Assembly (NCBI RefSeq): GCF_016428585.1
Contig: NZ_JAELVR010000005.1
Span: 244,594-308,593 of the forward strand
Source of the DNA: Sedimentitalea arenosa
Lineage (GTDB): Bacteria; Pseudomonadota; Alphaproteobacteria; Rhodobacterales; Rhodobacteraceae
Direction: 5' to 3'
DNA length: 64,000 nucleotides
Shown: positions 1-8,744 of the stretch, one piece after another
Numbering within the stretch: the first letter of the stretch is position 1
Layout: every line of letters starts with the position of its first letter
Notes under the pieces: generated by a model
Databases searched by the model: none
What the model was told of the DNA's origin: nothing
The model's input: the letters and a program-made list of their open reading frames with translations, nothing else
Program-made: the position numbers and the translations under genes

Positions 1-1593
1 CACCCCCGCCCGGTCGAGCGCCTCCCAAATTCTGCCATCGCGCCCGTAAACGTCACGGCGATACTCGGCCTGGCCGGTCTGGTTCATCAGCGCGGTGCGA
101 TAGACGATGTGCACCGGAACCGGTTGCTCAAGCGAGATCTTGGTCTCGCGTCCGGATTTCAGTGCGCGCAGGAATTCGGCGACCGGATCGGCCGCTTGCG
201 GGGCGAGCAGCGCGTAGGCAAAGTCGAACGGATCCGCGAGACGGATACACCCATGCGAGAAAGCCCGGACGTCGCGGTCGAACAGGTTTTTCGACGGCGT
301 GTCATGCAAATAGATGTTGTACTTGTTCGGGAACATGAACTTCACCAGACCCAAGGCGTTGGACTTGCTCGGCGGCTGGCGCATCGCGAAGGGAAAGCTG
401 CGGGCACTGTATTGCGCGAAATTCGCGCTGGAACGGTCCACCCGGCGGCCGCGGCTGTCGGTAATCTCGATATGGCTGACCGCGTAGGGGTTGTTCCTGA
501 GCTTGGGCAGATATTCCTTGGTCACGATCGAGCGCGGGACGTACCAGCTCGGGTTGACCACCATGAACTCCATCTGGTCCGAGAATTCCGGGCTACGCCG
601 GTCCGACGTGTTCTTGCCGATGACCGAACGAGTTTCGAACGTGACCTCGCCATGGTCGACGATCCGAGCGGTGAAATCGGTCTGGTTGACCAGGATATGT
701 CGCTCGCCCAGGTCCATGTTGATCCAGCGTTCCCGCTCCATTGCAACGATGATGGATTTCAGGCGTTCTGTGGCCGGTTTGTTGACCTCACTGATCGTCT
801 CCTTGCCGGCAACCCCGTCGGCCACCAGCCCATGCGCCGCCTGAAAACGGCGGACCGCTTCCTGCAATGCGGAATCGTAGCTTTGGCTGGCCGTTGCGGG
901 CAGATGGCCCATGGCGACCAAACGGTCGCGCAGGGCGATCACGGCCGCCCCCTCCTGCCCCGGCTTCAAGGTGTTTCCCGGCACCGCTGGTCCCCAACCA
1001 CCCTGAGCAATCAGATCCTGCAGACGCATCTTCTCCTTCATCAGGCCACGGTACTGAGTCGAGGTCGGTGGCAAAGACTGGAGGACTGCGCGTGGGTCAC
1101 CGTCCGAAAACCGTTTCAACGTCTCGAGCCGGTCGCGATAGGGCACCTCAAGCACGAGCCCCGAATCCACCCGAGACGGCACAAGAACGCCTGTCTGGAC
1201 GTCGCGTGCATAGCGCAGGAACGCTTTGCTGAGGGCGACCTCGACCGAACCAAGATCGCGACTGCTGCGCGCGGACTCCATTTGCCGCATCAACCCGGCG
1301 AGATCATAGCGCCCTATCGGCAGACCGTGCGACGGGGCCTGCGTCAGCACACGGACCAGTTCGGCGCGCCGTTCGCGATGAGCGTCGCTGTTTCCGGTCC
1401 ACAGAGGGGCGTACTCCGTTTCGCGGTAAAAGGCGGAGATGTCCTCGTCACCGGCCGCTGCCTCGGCAACAGCCTGCTTGAACGCCGTCACCTGCGCCTC
1501 GGCGGGTGCGACCAGCGCCGCAACGAGCCAAGCCAGCGCAACAGCGAACACTTGAAGAATGCGGTGTGGGTTTACGGCGATCTGCTGAGCCAT
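1..1593 (-). CDS. L,D-transpeptidase, YcbB/LdtD type (C-terminus cut by window edge)
   Basis: Periplasmic enzyme expected to form 3-3 cross-links in peptidoglycan. The leftward frame has an ATG at 1593 and stays open to base 1, giving 531 codons with no stop, so the last residues lie outside the window. It starts with a signal peptide or anchor (MAQQIAVNPHRILQVFAVAL) ending near an AEA site. A peptidoglycan-binding helix bundle follows (around LPATASQSYDSALQEAVRRF), then the YkuD catalytic domain with the hallmark SHGCIRL; the nucleophile is Cys449. Length and domain order fit the long YcbB/LdtD class rather than the short ErfK class. It is divergent from the MepK-like gene at 1936, a pairing also known for ycbB/ycbK in E. 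coli. Family call is firm; the exact cross-linking role is inferred. Confidence 0.93.
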   Translation of the reverse strand, partial: MAQQIAVNPHRILQVFAVALAWLVAALVAPAEAQVTAFKQAVAEAAAGDEDISAFYRETEYAPLWTGNSDAHRERRAELVRVLTQAPSHGLPIGRYDLAGLMRQMESARSSRDLGSVEVALSKAFLRYARDVQTGVLVPSRVDSGLVLEVPYRDRLETLKRFSDGDPRAVLQSLPPTSTQYRGLMKEKMRLQDLIAQGGWGPAVPGNTLKPGQEGAAVIALRDRLVAMGHLPATASQSYDSALQEAVRRFQAAHGLVADGVAGKETISEVNKPATERLKSIIVAMERERWINMDLGERHILVNQTDFTARIVDHGEVTFETRSVIGKNTSDRRSPEFSDQMEFMVVNPSWYVPRSIVTKEYLPKLRNNPYAVSHIEITDSRGRRVDRSSANFAQYSARSFPFAMRQPPSKSNALGLVKFMFPNKYNIYLHDTPSKNLFDRDVRAFSHGCIRLADPFDFAYALLAPQAADPVAEFLRALKSGRETKISLEQPVPVHIVYRTALMNQTGQAEYRRDVYGRDGRIWEALDRAGV

Positions 1594-1935
1594 GAAGCGA
1601 CCTCTTCGAAAAATGTGTTTACCTGATCAAACTATTGACATCGCAAACTGTTTCCGTCGGGTTGAGCCATGTCCATTCACATTTGCTCCACCACACGCGG
1701 CAAACGTGCCGTGGTGCAGGGGCGCAACGGTCAGCCGAGCCTTGCCAGAGTGCCGTTTGAGATGCGCGATAATTCGCCGAAAATGCAATGTTCTTAAAAG
1801 TTGCGTGATAACAAGCTTGGCGGAAGCACCCGACTGTGGCATGAGTGTGACACATCCGGGGATGGATTACTAAAAATGCACACGTAACATCGTGTGCCGG
1901 CAGGAACGAAATAGCGTACAGGACGGCGCAGAGAC
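1594..1935. other. Divergent intergenic region between two cell-wall genes
   Basis: 342 bases with no convincing gene; short open frames lack coding character. It must hold the promoters of the leftward transpeptidase and the rightward DUF882 gene. A TTGACA at about 1635 could be a -35 box, but I see no good -10 at the right distance. The region is visibly richer in A+T than the flanking genes. Confidence 0.5.
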
Positions 1936-2505
1936 ATGACAGAAACCAGCACATCGGGATTCACCCGGCGTTCATTGCTGGGTGCCTTCGCGGCAACGGC
2001 AGTCACGGCAGCACCAACATTCGCAAATGCAGCAGGCTTCCTGCGCGGAGGTGGCGATATTCGCCGGATCCGCATGTATTCGGGACGTACCGGTGAACGG
2101 ATTGACATGATCTACTGGATCGACGGTCACTACATCAAGGACGCCGTCAAGGAAGTGAACCACTTCATGCGCGATTGGCGCACCGACCAGACCAAGCAGA
2201 TCGACCTGCGCACGGTCGACATCATGGCCGCGGCACACAACCTGATGGACGTCAGCGAACCCTACATGCTTCTGTCGGGATATCGCAGCCCACAGACGAA
2301 CGCGATGCTGCGCAGCCGCTCGCGTGGCGTGGCCAAGAATTCGCTTCACATGCAGGGCCAGGCCGCCGATCTGCGGTTGTCCTCGCGCTCCGTCAACCAG
2401 ATGGCCAAGGCGGCTGCTGCCTGCCGCGCAGGTGGTGTGGGACGCTACTCGCGGTCGAACTTCGTGCACATGGATTGTGGCGTGGTCCGGACCTGGGGCG
2501 GCTGA
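1936..2505 (+). CDS. DUF882 / peptidase M15-type murein endopeptidase, MepK-like, Tat-exported
   Basis: 189 residues. A twin-arginine signal (FTRRSLLGAFAATAV, cleavage near ANA at about residue 32) sends the folded protein to the periplasm. The body has the DUF882 signature: a GYRSPQTNAMLR segment, then SLHMQGQAADLR, in which the His and Asp are zinc ligands, and a C-terminal FVHMDCG carrying the last His. Family members (E. coli YcbK/MepK) cut peptide cross-links, including the 3-3 links made by L,D-transpeptidases, which fits the divergent transpeptidase next door. The gene is full length and is followed by a strong terminator at 2541. Family assignment is firm; preference for 3-3 links is inferred from context. 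Confidence 0.9.
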   Translation: MTETSTSGFTRRSLLGAFAATAVTAAPTFANAAGFLRGGGDIRRIRMYSGRTGERIDMIYWIDGHYIKDAVKEVNHFMRDWRTDQTKQIDLRTVDIMAAAHNLMDVSEPYMLLSGYRSPQTNAMLRSRSRGVAKNSLHMQGQAADLRLSSRSVNQMAKAAAACRAGGVGRYSRSNFVHMDCGVVRTWGG

Positions 2506-2540
2506 GCCAGCTTCCCTTTCCACTTTCGAACACATCAACC

Positions 2541-2569
2541 GACCGTTGCCGAGGCAGCGGTCTTTTTTT
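2541..2569 (+). terminator. Rho-independent terminator of the MepK-like gene
   Basis: Ten-base-pair stem GACCGTTGCC / GGCAGCGGTC (one G-U pair) with a two-base loop, followed directly by a run of seven T. It lies 36 bases after the DUF882 stop codon. Confidence 0.88.
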
Positions 2570-2603
2570 GTCGCCCTATCGTCAGAGCCGTGTTGAAAGC
2601 AAT

Positions 2604-2632
2604 CGAGCCGCCCTGATGGTCAGGGCGGCTCG
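2604..2632. terminator. Perfect 13-bp inverted repeat between convergent genes
   Basis: CGAGCCGCCCTGA and its exact complement flank a TGG loop. On the + strand GTTTTG follows; on the - strand ATTGCTTT follows. It sits 26 bases beyond the end of the TRAP large-permease gene, so it most likely terminates that leftward operon and backs up the rightward terminator. Confidence 0.75.
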
Positions 2633-2657
2633 GTTTTGACAAGCGAATTGTCCTTGT

Positions 2658-5318
2658 TCAGAACTGCAGCGACAGGTCCCTGTGCACCGCGTTACAGGAG
2701 GCCAGGAATAGTGCCTGGTCGCGGCTCAACTTGGGCTGCTGGCGCGAGCCGACGGTTTCCGAGATACCTGCCATGTAGGCCTCGAGTTCGGGCTTGAGCG
2801 CGGCCCCTGCCCCTTCACGCCAGACCAGCTGCGCCTCGAACGCCGCGATCGCGTTGTCGATCTCCTCGTTCGCGACTTCGAGATCGAGGCGGTTCGGCCT
2901 GAGCACGCGCTCCGCCTTGGACAGCGCGGAGGCCACGTCGCGACCACCGGGCACCTGGTTGAACAGGCTGCCAACCTCGTCGACGATGGCCTCTGCTGCC
3001 TCGGGATCGCTATTGGCCACGACATCGGGCAGTTTTCGCAGTTCAGGCTCAAGCGCCTTGAACGCCTCGTTCGCGTCGAGCACGGCAAGGAACTCGGCAA
3101 CCGGTTCAACCGCGTCATCAGACGCCCGCCGATAGGTGTTGCGCGCGGTTTCCTCGGCCTTGGTCAGCGTTGCGAAGGTGTCGTGAACGCCCTCCCAGCT
3201 TTCTGGGATCTGTGCGGCGATAGCTGCCTTTTCCTCCTCGAGCTTCGCCGTGCGCTCTGCGAGCGTCTGAAGGCGCTCGGCACTTTCCTCGGGGTCGAGG
3301 AAGCGACCCGCCCTGCGCAGTTCCTCGATCTCGGCATCGATCTTGCGCATGTCCTTTTCAAGATCGCGCACGATGCGCTGTACGGGCCGGTATTCCACTG
3401 CCGCTTCGTTCACGGCCGCTTCGGTCTCGGTGATCGTGTCCAGCTGTGCAAGGGCCGTAGCTGCACTTTCAAACGACTCCGACAGGTCACTCGCGAAAGA
3501 GCCGGGCAAGCTCGACAGATCCAGCCCCTGCGCTCTCTGGATGGCCGCCGAGATCGCAGTGCCATTTTCGGCCACTTCGGCGCGAACGTACTCTTCCAGA
3601 CACTGCTGCAACTTCGGGTTTCGCGGCGGTGGCGACGTGTCCGAAAGAAAGCTCATCCGGTTGGGCAAGTAGTTCACCAGCTGCGGGTAGTAGCCGACAA
3701 TGGCCAACGCCGCCAATTGCAGGCAGATGAAGGCGATGACGCCCTTGTAGATCTGCACCGTCTTGACGATCGCCGGAGCGACCCCGCGCAGATAGAACAG
3801 CGCGAACCCGAAAGGTGGCGTCAGGAACGAGGTCTGGATGTTCAAGCCGATCATCACACCCAGCCAGACGGCGGTGATGTTGGCTTCAGGATCGGCGAGA
3901 AGGATCGGCGCGACGATCGGCACCACGACCACGGCGATCTCGATGAAGTCGAGGAAGAAGCCGAGGATGAAGATCACCGCCATGACGATGATGAACTGGG
4001 TCCAGAAGCCGCCCGGGAGCGAGTTCAGGAAATCGCGCACCAGCTCCTCGCCACCGAAGGCGCGGAAGGCCGCCGTCAACATCGCGGCGCCCAGAAGGAT
4101 GATGAAGACCAGCGAGGTTGTCTTGGCGGTCTCGATCATCACTTCGCGCAACGTGTTTTCGACTCGCAGGATGCGGATACCGCTCCAGATGAGCGAGACG
4201 ACGAGCATGACAACGGCGATCGTTCCGATGTAGATGCCGGTGAAATCACCGCCGTTCACGATCAGCGCCTTGGCATTCATGTCATAGTTCGAGAGGCTGT
4301 ACACGATCAGCAGAAGTGCCAGAATTGCCATCAGGGCGGGGAAATAAGTCCATCGGTTCTGTTCCGTGATCCGGTAGCCCGCCATGAGCATCGCGCCCGC
4401 GGCGCCAATCGCCCCGGCCTGGTTCACGGTTGCGACACCGGTCAGGATCGATCCGAGCACGAGGAAGATCAGCGTGAGCGGCGGCACCAATGTCAGCAGA
4501 ACGTTGCCCCAGAACGCCGTGTCGCGAGCCCCCTCATAAGGGACGGCGGGGGCAGACTTGGGACGCAGAAGCGCGAAGATCAGGATGTAGACCATGTAGA
4601 TCAGGACCAGCACGATGCCCGGCACGAGCGCGCCGAGAAACATCTCGCCCGCACTGGTCGAGGCGACGTCGTAGACGCTCGGCATGCTCAATTCGCCTGT
4701 CGCTTCGGTGTAAAGCGCCTTGCGGGTGGTGCTTGCCTGGTCTGTGGCGCTGGCCAGCTGGTCGGCGAGGATGATCAGCACGATAGAGGGCGGGATGATC
4801 TGGCCAAGCGTGCCCGAGGCGGCGATCGTGCCGGTGGCGAGCGACTGCGAATAGTTGTTGCGCAGCATGGCAGGCAGCGAGATCAGCCCCATCGCGACAA
4901 CGGTTGCGCCGACAATGCCGGTGGTGGCCGCCAGCAGCGCGCCGACGAAGACCACCGATATCCCGAGTCCACCAGGAACCGGGCCGAACAGGCGCGCCAT
5001 GGTCACCAAGAGATCCTCGGCGATCTTGGAGCGCTGCAGCATGATCCCCATGAAGATGAAGAGCGGAATGGCGATCAGCGTGTCCCGTTCGACCTCCCAA
5101 TAGACCCCGCGCAGGTTCGTCACCCCCGCGGTCAGCCATTGAGAGGGGCCGCCGGAATGGAAATAGGCATCCGGGTTGCCCGCGAAGATGTAGCCGCTGC
5201 CAGCCGCGAGAACGATGGTGATGATGGCCGCGCCGGGCAAGGCGAAGGCGACGGGGAAACCCGACCCCAGCGCCGTGGCCATGATGACGATCAGAACGAG
5301 CAGAAAGAAGAGTTCCAT
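2658..5318 (-). CDS. dctM: TRAP transporter large permease (DctM) with long C-terminal coiled-coil domain
   Basis: 886 residues, far longer than the roughly 430 usual for DctM. The first 555 or so residues are hydrophobic, with the DctM pattern: many membrane segments, a LGQIIPPSIVLIILAD motif, and a second half with FLDFIEIAVVVVPIVAPILL and FLTPPFGFALFYLRG. From about residue 556 (after SDTSPPP) the protein becomes soluble and charged, with E/K/R/A-rich helices (for example LEKDMRKIDAEIEELRRAGR) predicted to form coiled coil to the end. DctM couples sodium-driven solute uptake to the binding protein. It starts 10 bases after dctQ ends. The membrane part is certain; the tail's role is unknown. 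Confidence 0.93.
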   Translation of the reverse strand: MELFFLLVLIVIMATALGSGFPVAFALPGAAIITIVLAAGSGYIFAGNPDAYFHSGGPSQWLTAGVTNLRGVYWEVERDTLIAIPLFIFMGIMLQRSKIAEDLLVTMARLFGPVPGGLGISVVFVGALLAATTGIVGATVVAMGLISLPAMLRNNYSQSLATGTIAASGTLGQIIPPSIVLIILADQLASATDQASTTRKALYTEATGELSMPSVYDVASTSAGEMFLGALVPGIVLVLIYMVYILIFALLRPKSAPAVPYEGARDTAFWGNVLLTLVPPLTLIFLVLGSILTGVATVNQAGAIGAAGAMLMAGYRITEQNRWTYFPALMAILALLLIVYSLSNYDMNAKALIVNGGDFTGIYIGTIAVVMLVVSLIWSGIRILRVENTLREVMIETAKTTSLVFIILLGAAMLTAAFRAFGGEELVRDFLNSLPGGFWTQFIIVMAVIFILGFFLDFIEIAVVVVPIVAPILLADPEANITAVWLGVMIGLNIQTSFLTPPFGFALFYLRGVAPAIVKTVQIYKGVIAFICLQLAALAIVGYYPQLVNYLPNRMSFLSDTSPPPRNPKLQQCLEEYVRAEVAENGTAISAAIQRAQGLDLSSLPGSFASDLSESFESAATALAQLDTITETEAAVNEAAVEYRPVQRIVRDLEKDMRKIDAEIEELRRAGRFLDPEESAERLQTLAERTAKLEEEKAAIAAQIPESWEGVHDTFATLTKAEETARNTYRRASDDAVEPVAEFLAVLDANEAFKALEPELRKLPDVVANSDPEAAEAIVDEVGSLFNQVPGGRDVASALSKAERVLRPNRLDLEVANEEIDNAIAAFEAQLVWREGAGAALKPELEAYMAGISETVGSRQQPKLSRDQALFLASCNAVHRDLSLQF

Positions 5319-5328
5319 GGTTCCGACC

Positions 5329-6324
5329 TCAGTGAGCGATGGGGGCGACTTCGCGCCGCCCGGGTTCGTCGCGCGTATCCGCGACAGCTTCGAAGAGATA
5401 GCTGACGAACTGGATCAACATCGTTCCCGCGAAAATCGCCAGGAAAGCAGCCATCTGGTACTTGACATACATGCCCGCCGTGCCGGTCTGCGAGACTTCG
5501 AAATTGGCGATCGGAGAATTCACGATGGCGTTCTTGGACCCCATACCGATCAGGATTATGGCCCAAACGGTCACCATGCCCAGCAGGATCGAGCCGACCG
5601 CATTGACCCGACCCTTCCGACGCTGGCTGAACCCGGCATAGAGCACGTCGACGCGCACATGGCCTTCGTGCAGCAGCGTGTAAGCCGATGCGAAGAGAAA
5701 CAGCGCCGCATACCAGTAACGAACCAGATCGCCCATCAGCGCCTGTTCATAAGAGAAGACGAAGCGCGAGATCACGATCAGAAGTTCGGCGATCACGATC
5801 ATTAGTGCCAGCCAGATGAAGCCGAGTGAGCGTGAGAACAGCGCGGCCACGAAGCCGAGCACAACAAGCGGCACATGCACGAAAGGACCGACGAAATGCG
5901 CGCGGATCATTTCCCGGGCGATGTCATCGGAGAAGAAGACAGTGAGAAGTCCCTCGACGCGCAGGAAGGCGATGATGAAGTCGGCCACGCCGACGAAGAG
6001 CACGGCGAAATAGCAGCCGCGGATAAGGTAGGCGTTGAAGTTGCTGATCAGCTGAGCGTCATAGCGCAGGGCACGATTGGGCGTTCGCGCGACCATGAAG
6101 CCCGCTCCCACAAGTGCCAGTATGTAGATCCCCAACACCAGCCATCCTCGGCTATCGGACCCGTCCATAACCGATGTCACGCTTGGATAGTCGAACCAGA
6201 CGATCAGGGTGTTGTTGATCATGAAGGCTGCCAGCAGAAACAGCATGGCCCATCCGAAGGTTCGGACATAGGGCGCCGGTGCTCCCCGCGGTGACAGGAT
6301 CTCCGCTTCAGTCGTTGCGCTCAT
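5329..6324 (-). CDS. dctQ: TRAP transporter small permease (DctQ), enlarged form
   Basis: 331 residues against roughly 170 for a typical DctQ. It has additional N-terminal membrane helices (WAMLFLLAAFMINNTLIVWF; GWLVLGIYILALVGAGFMVA) before the DctQ-like core, which includes HEGHVRVDVLYAGFSQRRKG, a normal DctQ landmark. It works with DctM as the membrane part of the TRAP importer. The gene lies between dctP and dctM on the - strand, 130 bases after dctP; a hairpin with a T-run in that gap probably reduces its transcription relative to dctP. The substrate is not evident from this subunit. Confidence 0.88.
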   Translation of the reverse strand: MSATTEAEILSPRGAPAPYVRTFGWAMLFLLAAFMINNTLIVWFDYPSVTSVMDGSDSRGWLVLGIYILALVGAGFMVARTPNRALRYDAQLISNFNAYLIRGCYFAVLFVGVADFIIAFLRVEGLLTVFFSDDIAREMIRAHFVGPFVHVPLVVLGFVAALFSRSLGFIWLALMIVIAELLIVISRFVFSYEQALMGDLVRYWYAALFLFASAYTLLHEGHVRVDVLYAGFSQRRKGRVNAVGSILLGMVTVWAIILIGMGSKNAIVNSPIANFEVSQTGTAGMYVKYQMAAFLAIFAGTMLIQFVSYLFEAVADTRDEPGRREVAPIAH

Positions 6325-6400
6325 TGAAAAATCCCCAAACTGCCATTGTGCTGGTCAATGTCACGCGGGCCTCCGCGCCGGACATGACAGGCCCCCATGG

Positions 6401-6436
6401 AAAAAGCAGGAGCCGACGGATTCCGTCAGCTCCTGC
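6401..6436 (-). terminator. Terminator/attenuator between dctP and dctQM
   Basis: Read leftward, a 15-base-pair stem (one mismatch; arms 6406-6420 and 6422-6436 around the GACGGA...TCCGTC core) is followed immediately by TTTTT. It lies 18 bases after the dctP stop and before dctQ in the same operon, so it probably lets most transcripts end after the binding-protein gene. Confidence 0.75.
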
Positions 6437-6454
6437 CACAGTCATACGTGAGTG

Positions 6455-7546
6455 TCAGACGATGCCCAGAACCCGGTTCCGCTGGTTCGAGAACTCGACC
6501 TCGGCGACCGCGCGCCAGGAGCCGATTTCACGCAGGGCATCCTGATAGGCGTCGTTGATCTTCGCCGCCAGCGGCGAGTGACCGCGGGTTTCTTCGAAGA
6601 CCTCTGCCGCGGCATCGCCGAAGGCATCCCAGACTTCTTCGTTGAATTGCCGGGGCTCCACGCCATGCTCGTTGATCAGGCGCGCGAGGTATTGACCGTT
6701 GTTCGCGGCGGCTTCTTCGACCTGTGCCGCCATTTCCTCGTTGCAGCAGACTTCGATCACGGCTTTTTCGTAGTCGGACAGGGTCGAATACCACTCCTTG
6801 TTCATGGCAAAGCCGAGACCGCCGCCCGGCTCGTGCATGCCGCCGGTATAGTAGTACTTGGCGGCTTCGTAGAACTTCATGAAATAATCGTTGTAGGGGC
6901 CGACCCATTCCGTCGCTTCGACAGCGCCGGAGACGAGGTTTTCATAGATCTGGCCACCGGGCAGCGATACGGTCGACACGCCCAGCTTGGACATCACTGT
7001 CCCGCCAAGGCCCGGGATACGCATCTTGAGACCTTGAAGGTCGTCGGGGCTGTTGATTTCCTTGTTGAACCAGCCGCCAGCCTGGGCGCCGGTGCCGCCG
7101 CAGGTGATGGTCTTGAGGCCAAAGCCGTCGGTCAGCTCGTCCCAGAGCTCCTGTCCGCCCTTGAACTTGATCCAGGCGTTCCATTCCGGCGTGGTCATTC
7201 CGAAGGGGACTGACGTGAAATAGGCGAAACCCGGGTGCTTGCCGGTAAAGTAGTACTCGGCACCGATGTAAGCCTGGCTGTTGCCCGATGCGACTTCGTC
7301 GAACACGTCGAATGCGCCAACACGCTCACCGGCGGCGAAATACTCGGTGCGCAGCGCACCGTTGGACACGACCGGAATGCGCTCGGCCAGGCGTTGAGCC
7401 GAAGATCCGAGACCGGGGAAGTCCCGCGGCCAGGTCGATACGATGGTGATGGTCTTTGCGCCCTGAGCGTTGACGATGGAGGGCGCGGCCAGCGCGGCTC
7501 CGGTGCCGGCGACCGCTGCGCCCTTCAAAAACTTGCGACGTTCCAT
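6455..7546 (-). CDS. dctP: TRAP transporter solute-binding protein (DctP family)
   Basis: 363 residues with a Tat-like leader (MERRKFLKGAAVAGTGAAL, cleavage near NAQ). The mature part has the DctP fold markers: an early ITIVSTWPRDFPGLG strand, the ITCGGTGAQAGGWFNKEI region, and LKMRIPGLGG, the segment carrying the conserved Arg that binds a substrate carboxylate. VSGAVEATEWVGPYNDYF follows. This pattern resembles the TakP/mannitol-chloroaromatic TRAP subgroup, which often binds 2-oxo acids; the ligand remains inferred. It is the first gene of the leftward dctPQM operon, with an AAGGGAG ribosome site ahead of the ATG. Confidence 0.93.
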   Translation of the reverse strand: MERRKFLKGAAVAGTGAALAAPSIVNAQGAKTITIVSTWPRDFPGLGSSAQRLAERIPVVSNGALRTEYFAAGERVGAFDVFDEVASGNSQAYIGAEYYFTGKHPGFAYFTSVPFGMTTPEWNAWIKFKGGQELWDELTDGFGLKTITCGGTGAQAGGWFNKEINSPDDLQGLKMRIPGLGGTVMSKLGVSTVSLPGGQIYENLVSGAVEATEWVGPYNDYFMKFYEAAKYYYTGGMHEPGGGLGFAMNKEWYSTLSDYEKAVIEVCCNEEMAAQVEEAAANNGQYLARLINEHGVEPRQFNEEVWDAFGDAAAEVFEETRGHSPLAAKINDAYQDALREIGSWRAVAEVEFSNQRNRVLGIV

Positions 7547-7882
7547 ACTCTGTTCTTCTCCCTTGAGTTCGCGACGTTTATTTTTGCTTTTTGAGGAGGT
7601 CGATCGAAGCCACGCCCGACCGACCCCCCGGTTTGCCGCGCCAGCCTATTCGGAACATGCGGAAATGCAATGTGTTTTCTGGCGAAATTCATCCAACTTC
7701 AGGGTTTGGGGGACGTCTGCACACGCCCAGGGCGAATTCAGCGATGAAAGCCTAAGCTTGACGTTGGGGCACCTTCACGCGGTTGTGCTCCTGCGCGTCC
7801 GAGATCGTTTCCACAGAGCGACCCATCGAGTCTCGGTCGAGTCACACCAGGCTCGAGAGCCGAGGTCGCGGGCAGCGCACAA
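7547..7882. other. Intergenic region upstream of dctP and downstream of the cyclo-ligase
   Basis: 336 bases without a convincing gene on either strand. Both neighbours read leftward, so it holds the dctP promoter and leader (T-rich around 7575-7600) and the 3' end of the cyclo-ligase transcript. I see no strong terminator or regulator palindrome. Confidence 0.45.
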
Positions 7883-8587
7883 TCATGGTCGTTCTTGCCG
7901 TTCGACCTGCACACCCGCATCCGTCAGGATGAAGTCGAGCGGTATGTCGTGCGGTTGCGGATAGATCGTTTGGAGCCGGGCGGTATGAAACCCGACGCCG
8001 ATGCTCACGGGGCGCGGTGCAAGTGCGGCCAGAGTTCGGTCGAAATATCCGCCGCCATATCCAAGGCGAAATCCCGCAGGATCCCACCCAACAAGCGGCG
8101 CGAGGGTGATGTCCGGTGTCATTGGCTCGGCGTCCGGTGGCGGAACGGGGATGTTCCAGTCGCCGCGCACCATTCGTGTGTCGGGCGTCCAGCGGCGGAA
8201 CGCCAGGGGTGCGGCTTTCACCTCCACCAGCGGCAGTGCGATGGTCACACCCTCGTCGTGAAGCTCGGCCATCAGAGGTCGCAGGTCGGGCTCTCCCTTG
8301 ATCGGCCAATAGACGGACAACACCTTGCCCCTGCCCCCATTGAAACGGTTGATCAAAAGGCGTTGCAGTTGCTTGGCCAGCGACACGCTCACATCCTTGC
8401 GGGACGCGACGCTCATCCTGTCGCGTGCTGCGCGCAGGCGGTTGCGTTCCGCACCGCGCCAGCGGGCCACATCGCGGGCCTGCTCCGGGTCTGTGGCCAG
8501 CGGGTCAAAGTAATCGGGCGCGATCTCGCGTGCCATACAGGGGGGCGAGGCGTAGGTGCCCGAGGCGCTTTTTTCATCATGGCTCAT
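7883..8587 (-). CDS. 5-formyltetrahydrofolate cyclo-ligase family protein
   Basis: 234 residues. The family ATP-dependently converts 5-formyl-THF to 5,10-methenyl-THF in the cytoplasm. The diagnostic C-terminal motif GYGGGYFDRTLA is present, preceded by TLAPLVGWDPAGFRLG, and the N-terminal basic helix LRAARDRMSVASRKDVS fits the ATP/phosphate region. There is an extra stretch of about 45 residues before the usual domain start, rich in Pro, Asp and Ala, common in alphaproteobacterial versions. ATG 8587 is supported by GGGAG eight bases ahead. Its start overlaps the stop of a small upstream frame as ATGA. Confidence 0.9.
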   Translation of the reverse strand: MSHDEKSASGTYASPPCMAREIAPDYFDPLATDPEQARDVARWRGAERNRLRAARDRMSVASRKDVSVSLAKQLQRLLINRFNGGRGKVLSVYWPIKGEPDLRPLMAELHDEGVTIALPLVEVKAAPLAFRRWTPDTRMVRGDWNIPVPPPDAEPMTPDITLAPLVGWDPAGFRLGYGGGYFDRTLAALAPRPVSIGVGFHTARLQTIYPQPHDIPLDFILTDAGVQVERQERP

Positions 8588-8667
8588 GTCACGTGCTCCC
8601 TCTGCGACCGATTATCGGGCAGAACGGGCATTGGGGCCCAAAGTGCCCTCCCTTTGCGGCGCATCAT
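8584..8667 (-). CDS. Possible 27-residue leader ORF upstream of the cyclo-ligase
   Basis: A short leftward frame starting ATGATG and encoding a very basic 27-residue peptide (begins MMRRKGRALWAPMPV). It has a near-perfect AAGGAG ribosome site eight bases before the ATG, and its TGA overlaps the cyclo-ligase ATG as ATGA, the arrangement of translationally coupled genes. I recognise no family. It could be a regulatory leader peptide, a coupling ORF or chance; the strong ribosome site and exact overlap favour translation. Confidence 0.42.
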   Translation of the reverse strand: MMRRKGRALWAPMPVLPDNRSQREHVT

Positions 8668-8744
8668 GTCCGGTTCTCCTTGAACCCGAGCCTAGGCCCG
8701 CTAATAGGTGCTGTAAATGCGAATTGAAACGGAGCCTGCCGGTC

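Noticed and set aside
109..1626. Rightward 505-codon frame opposite the L,D-transpeptidase
   Set aside because: Antisense shadow; the leftward frame carries SHGCIRL and a signal peptide.
3183..5405. Rightward 740-codon frame opposite dctM
   Set aside because: His/Asp/Arg-rich composition typical of an antisense frame; dctM is unambiguous.
8588..8744. 6S RNA next to the cyclo-ligase gene, as in many proteobacteria
   Set aside because: The gap is too short once the small ORF and its ribosome site are placed, and the 6S long-bulge pattern is not visible.
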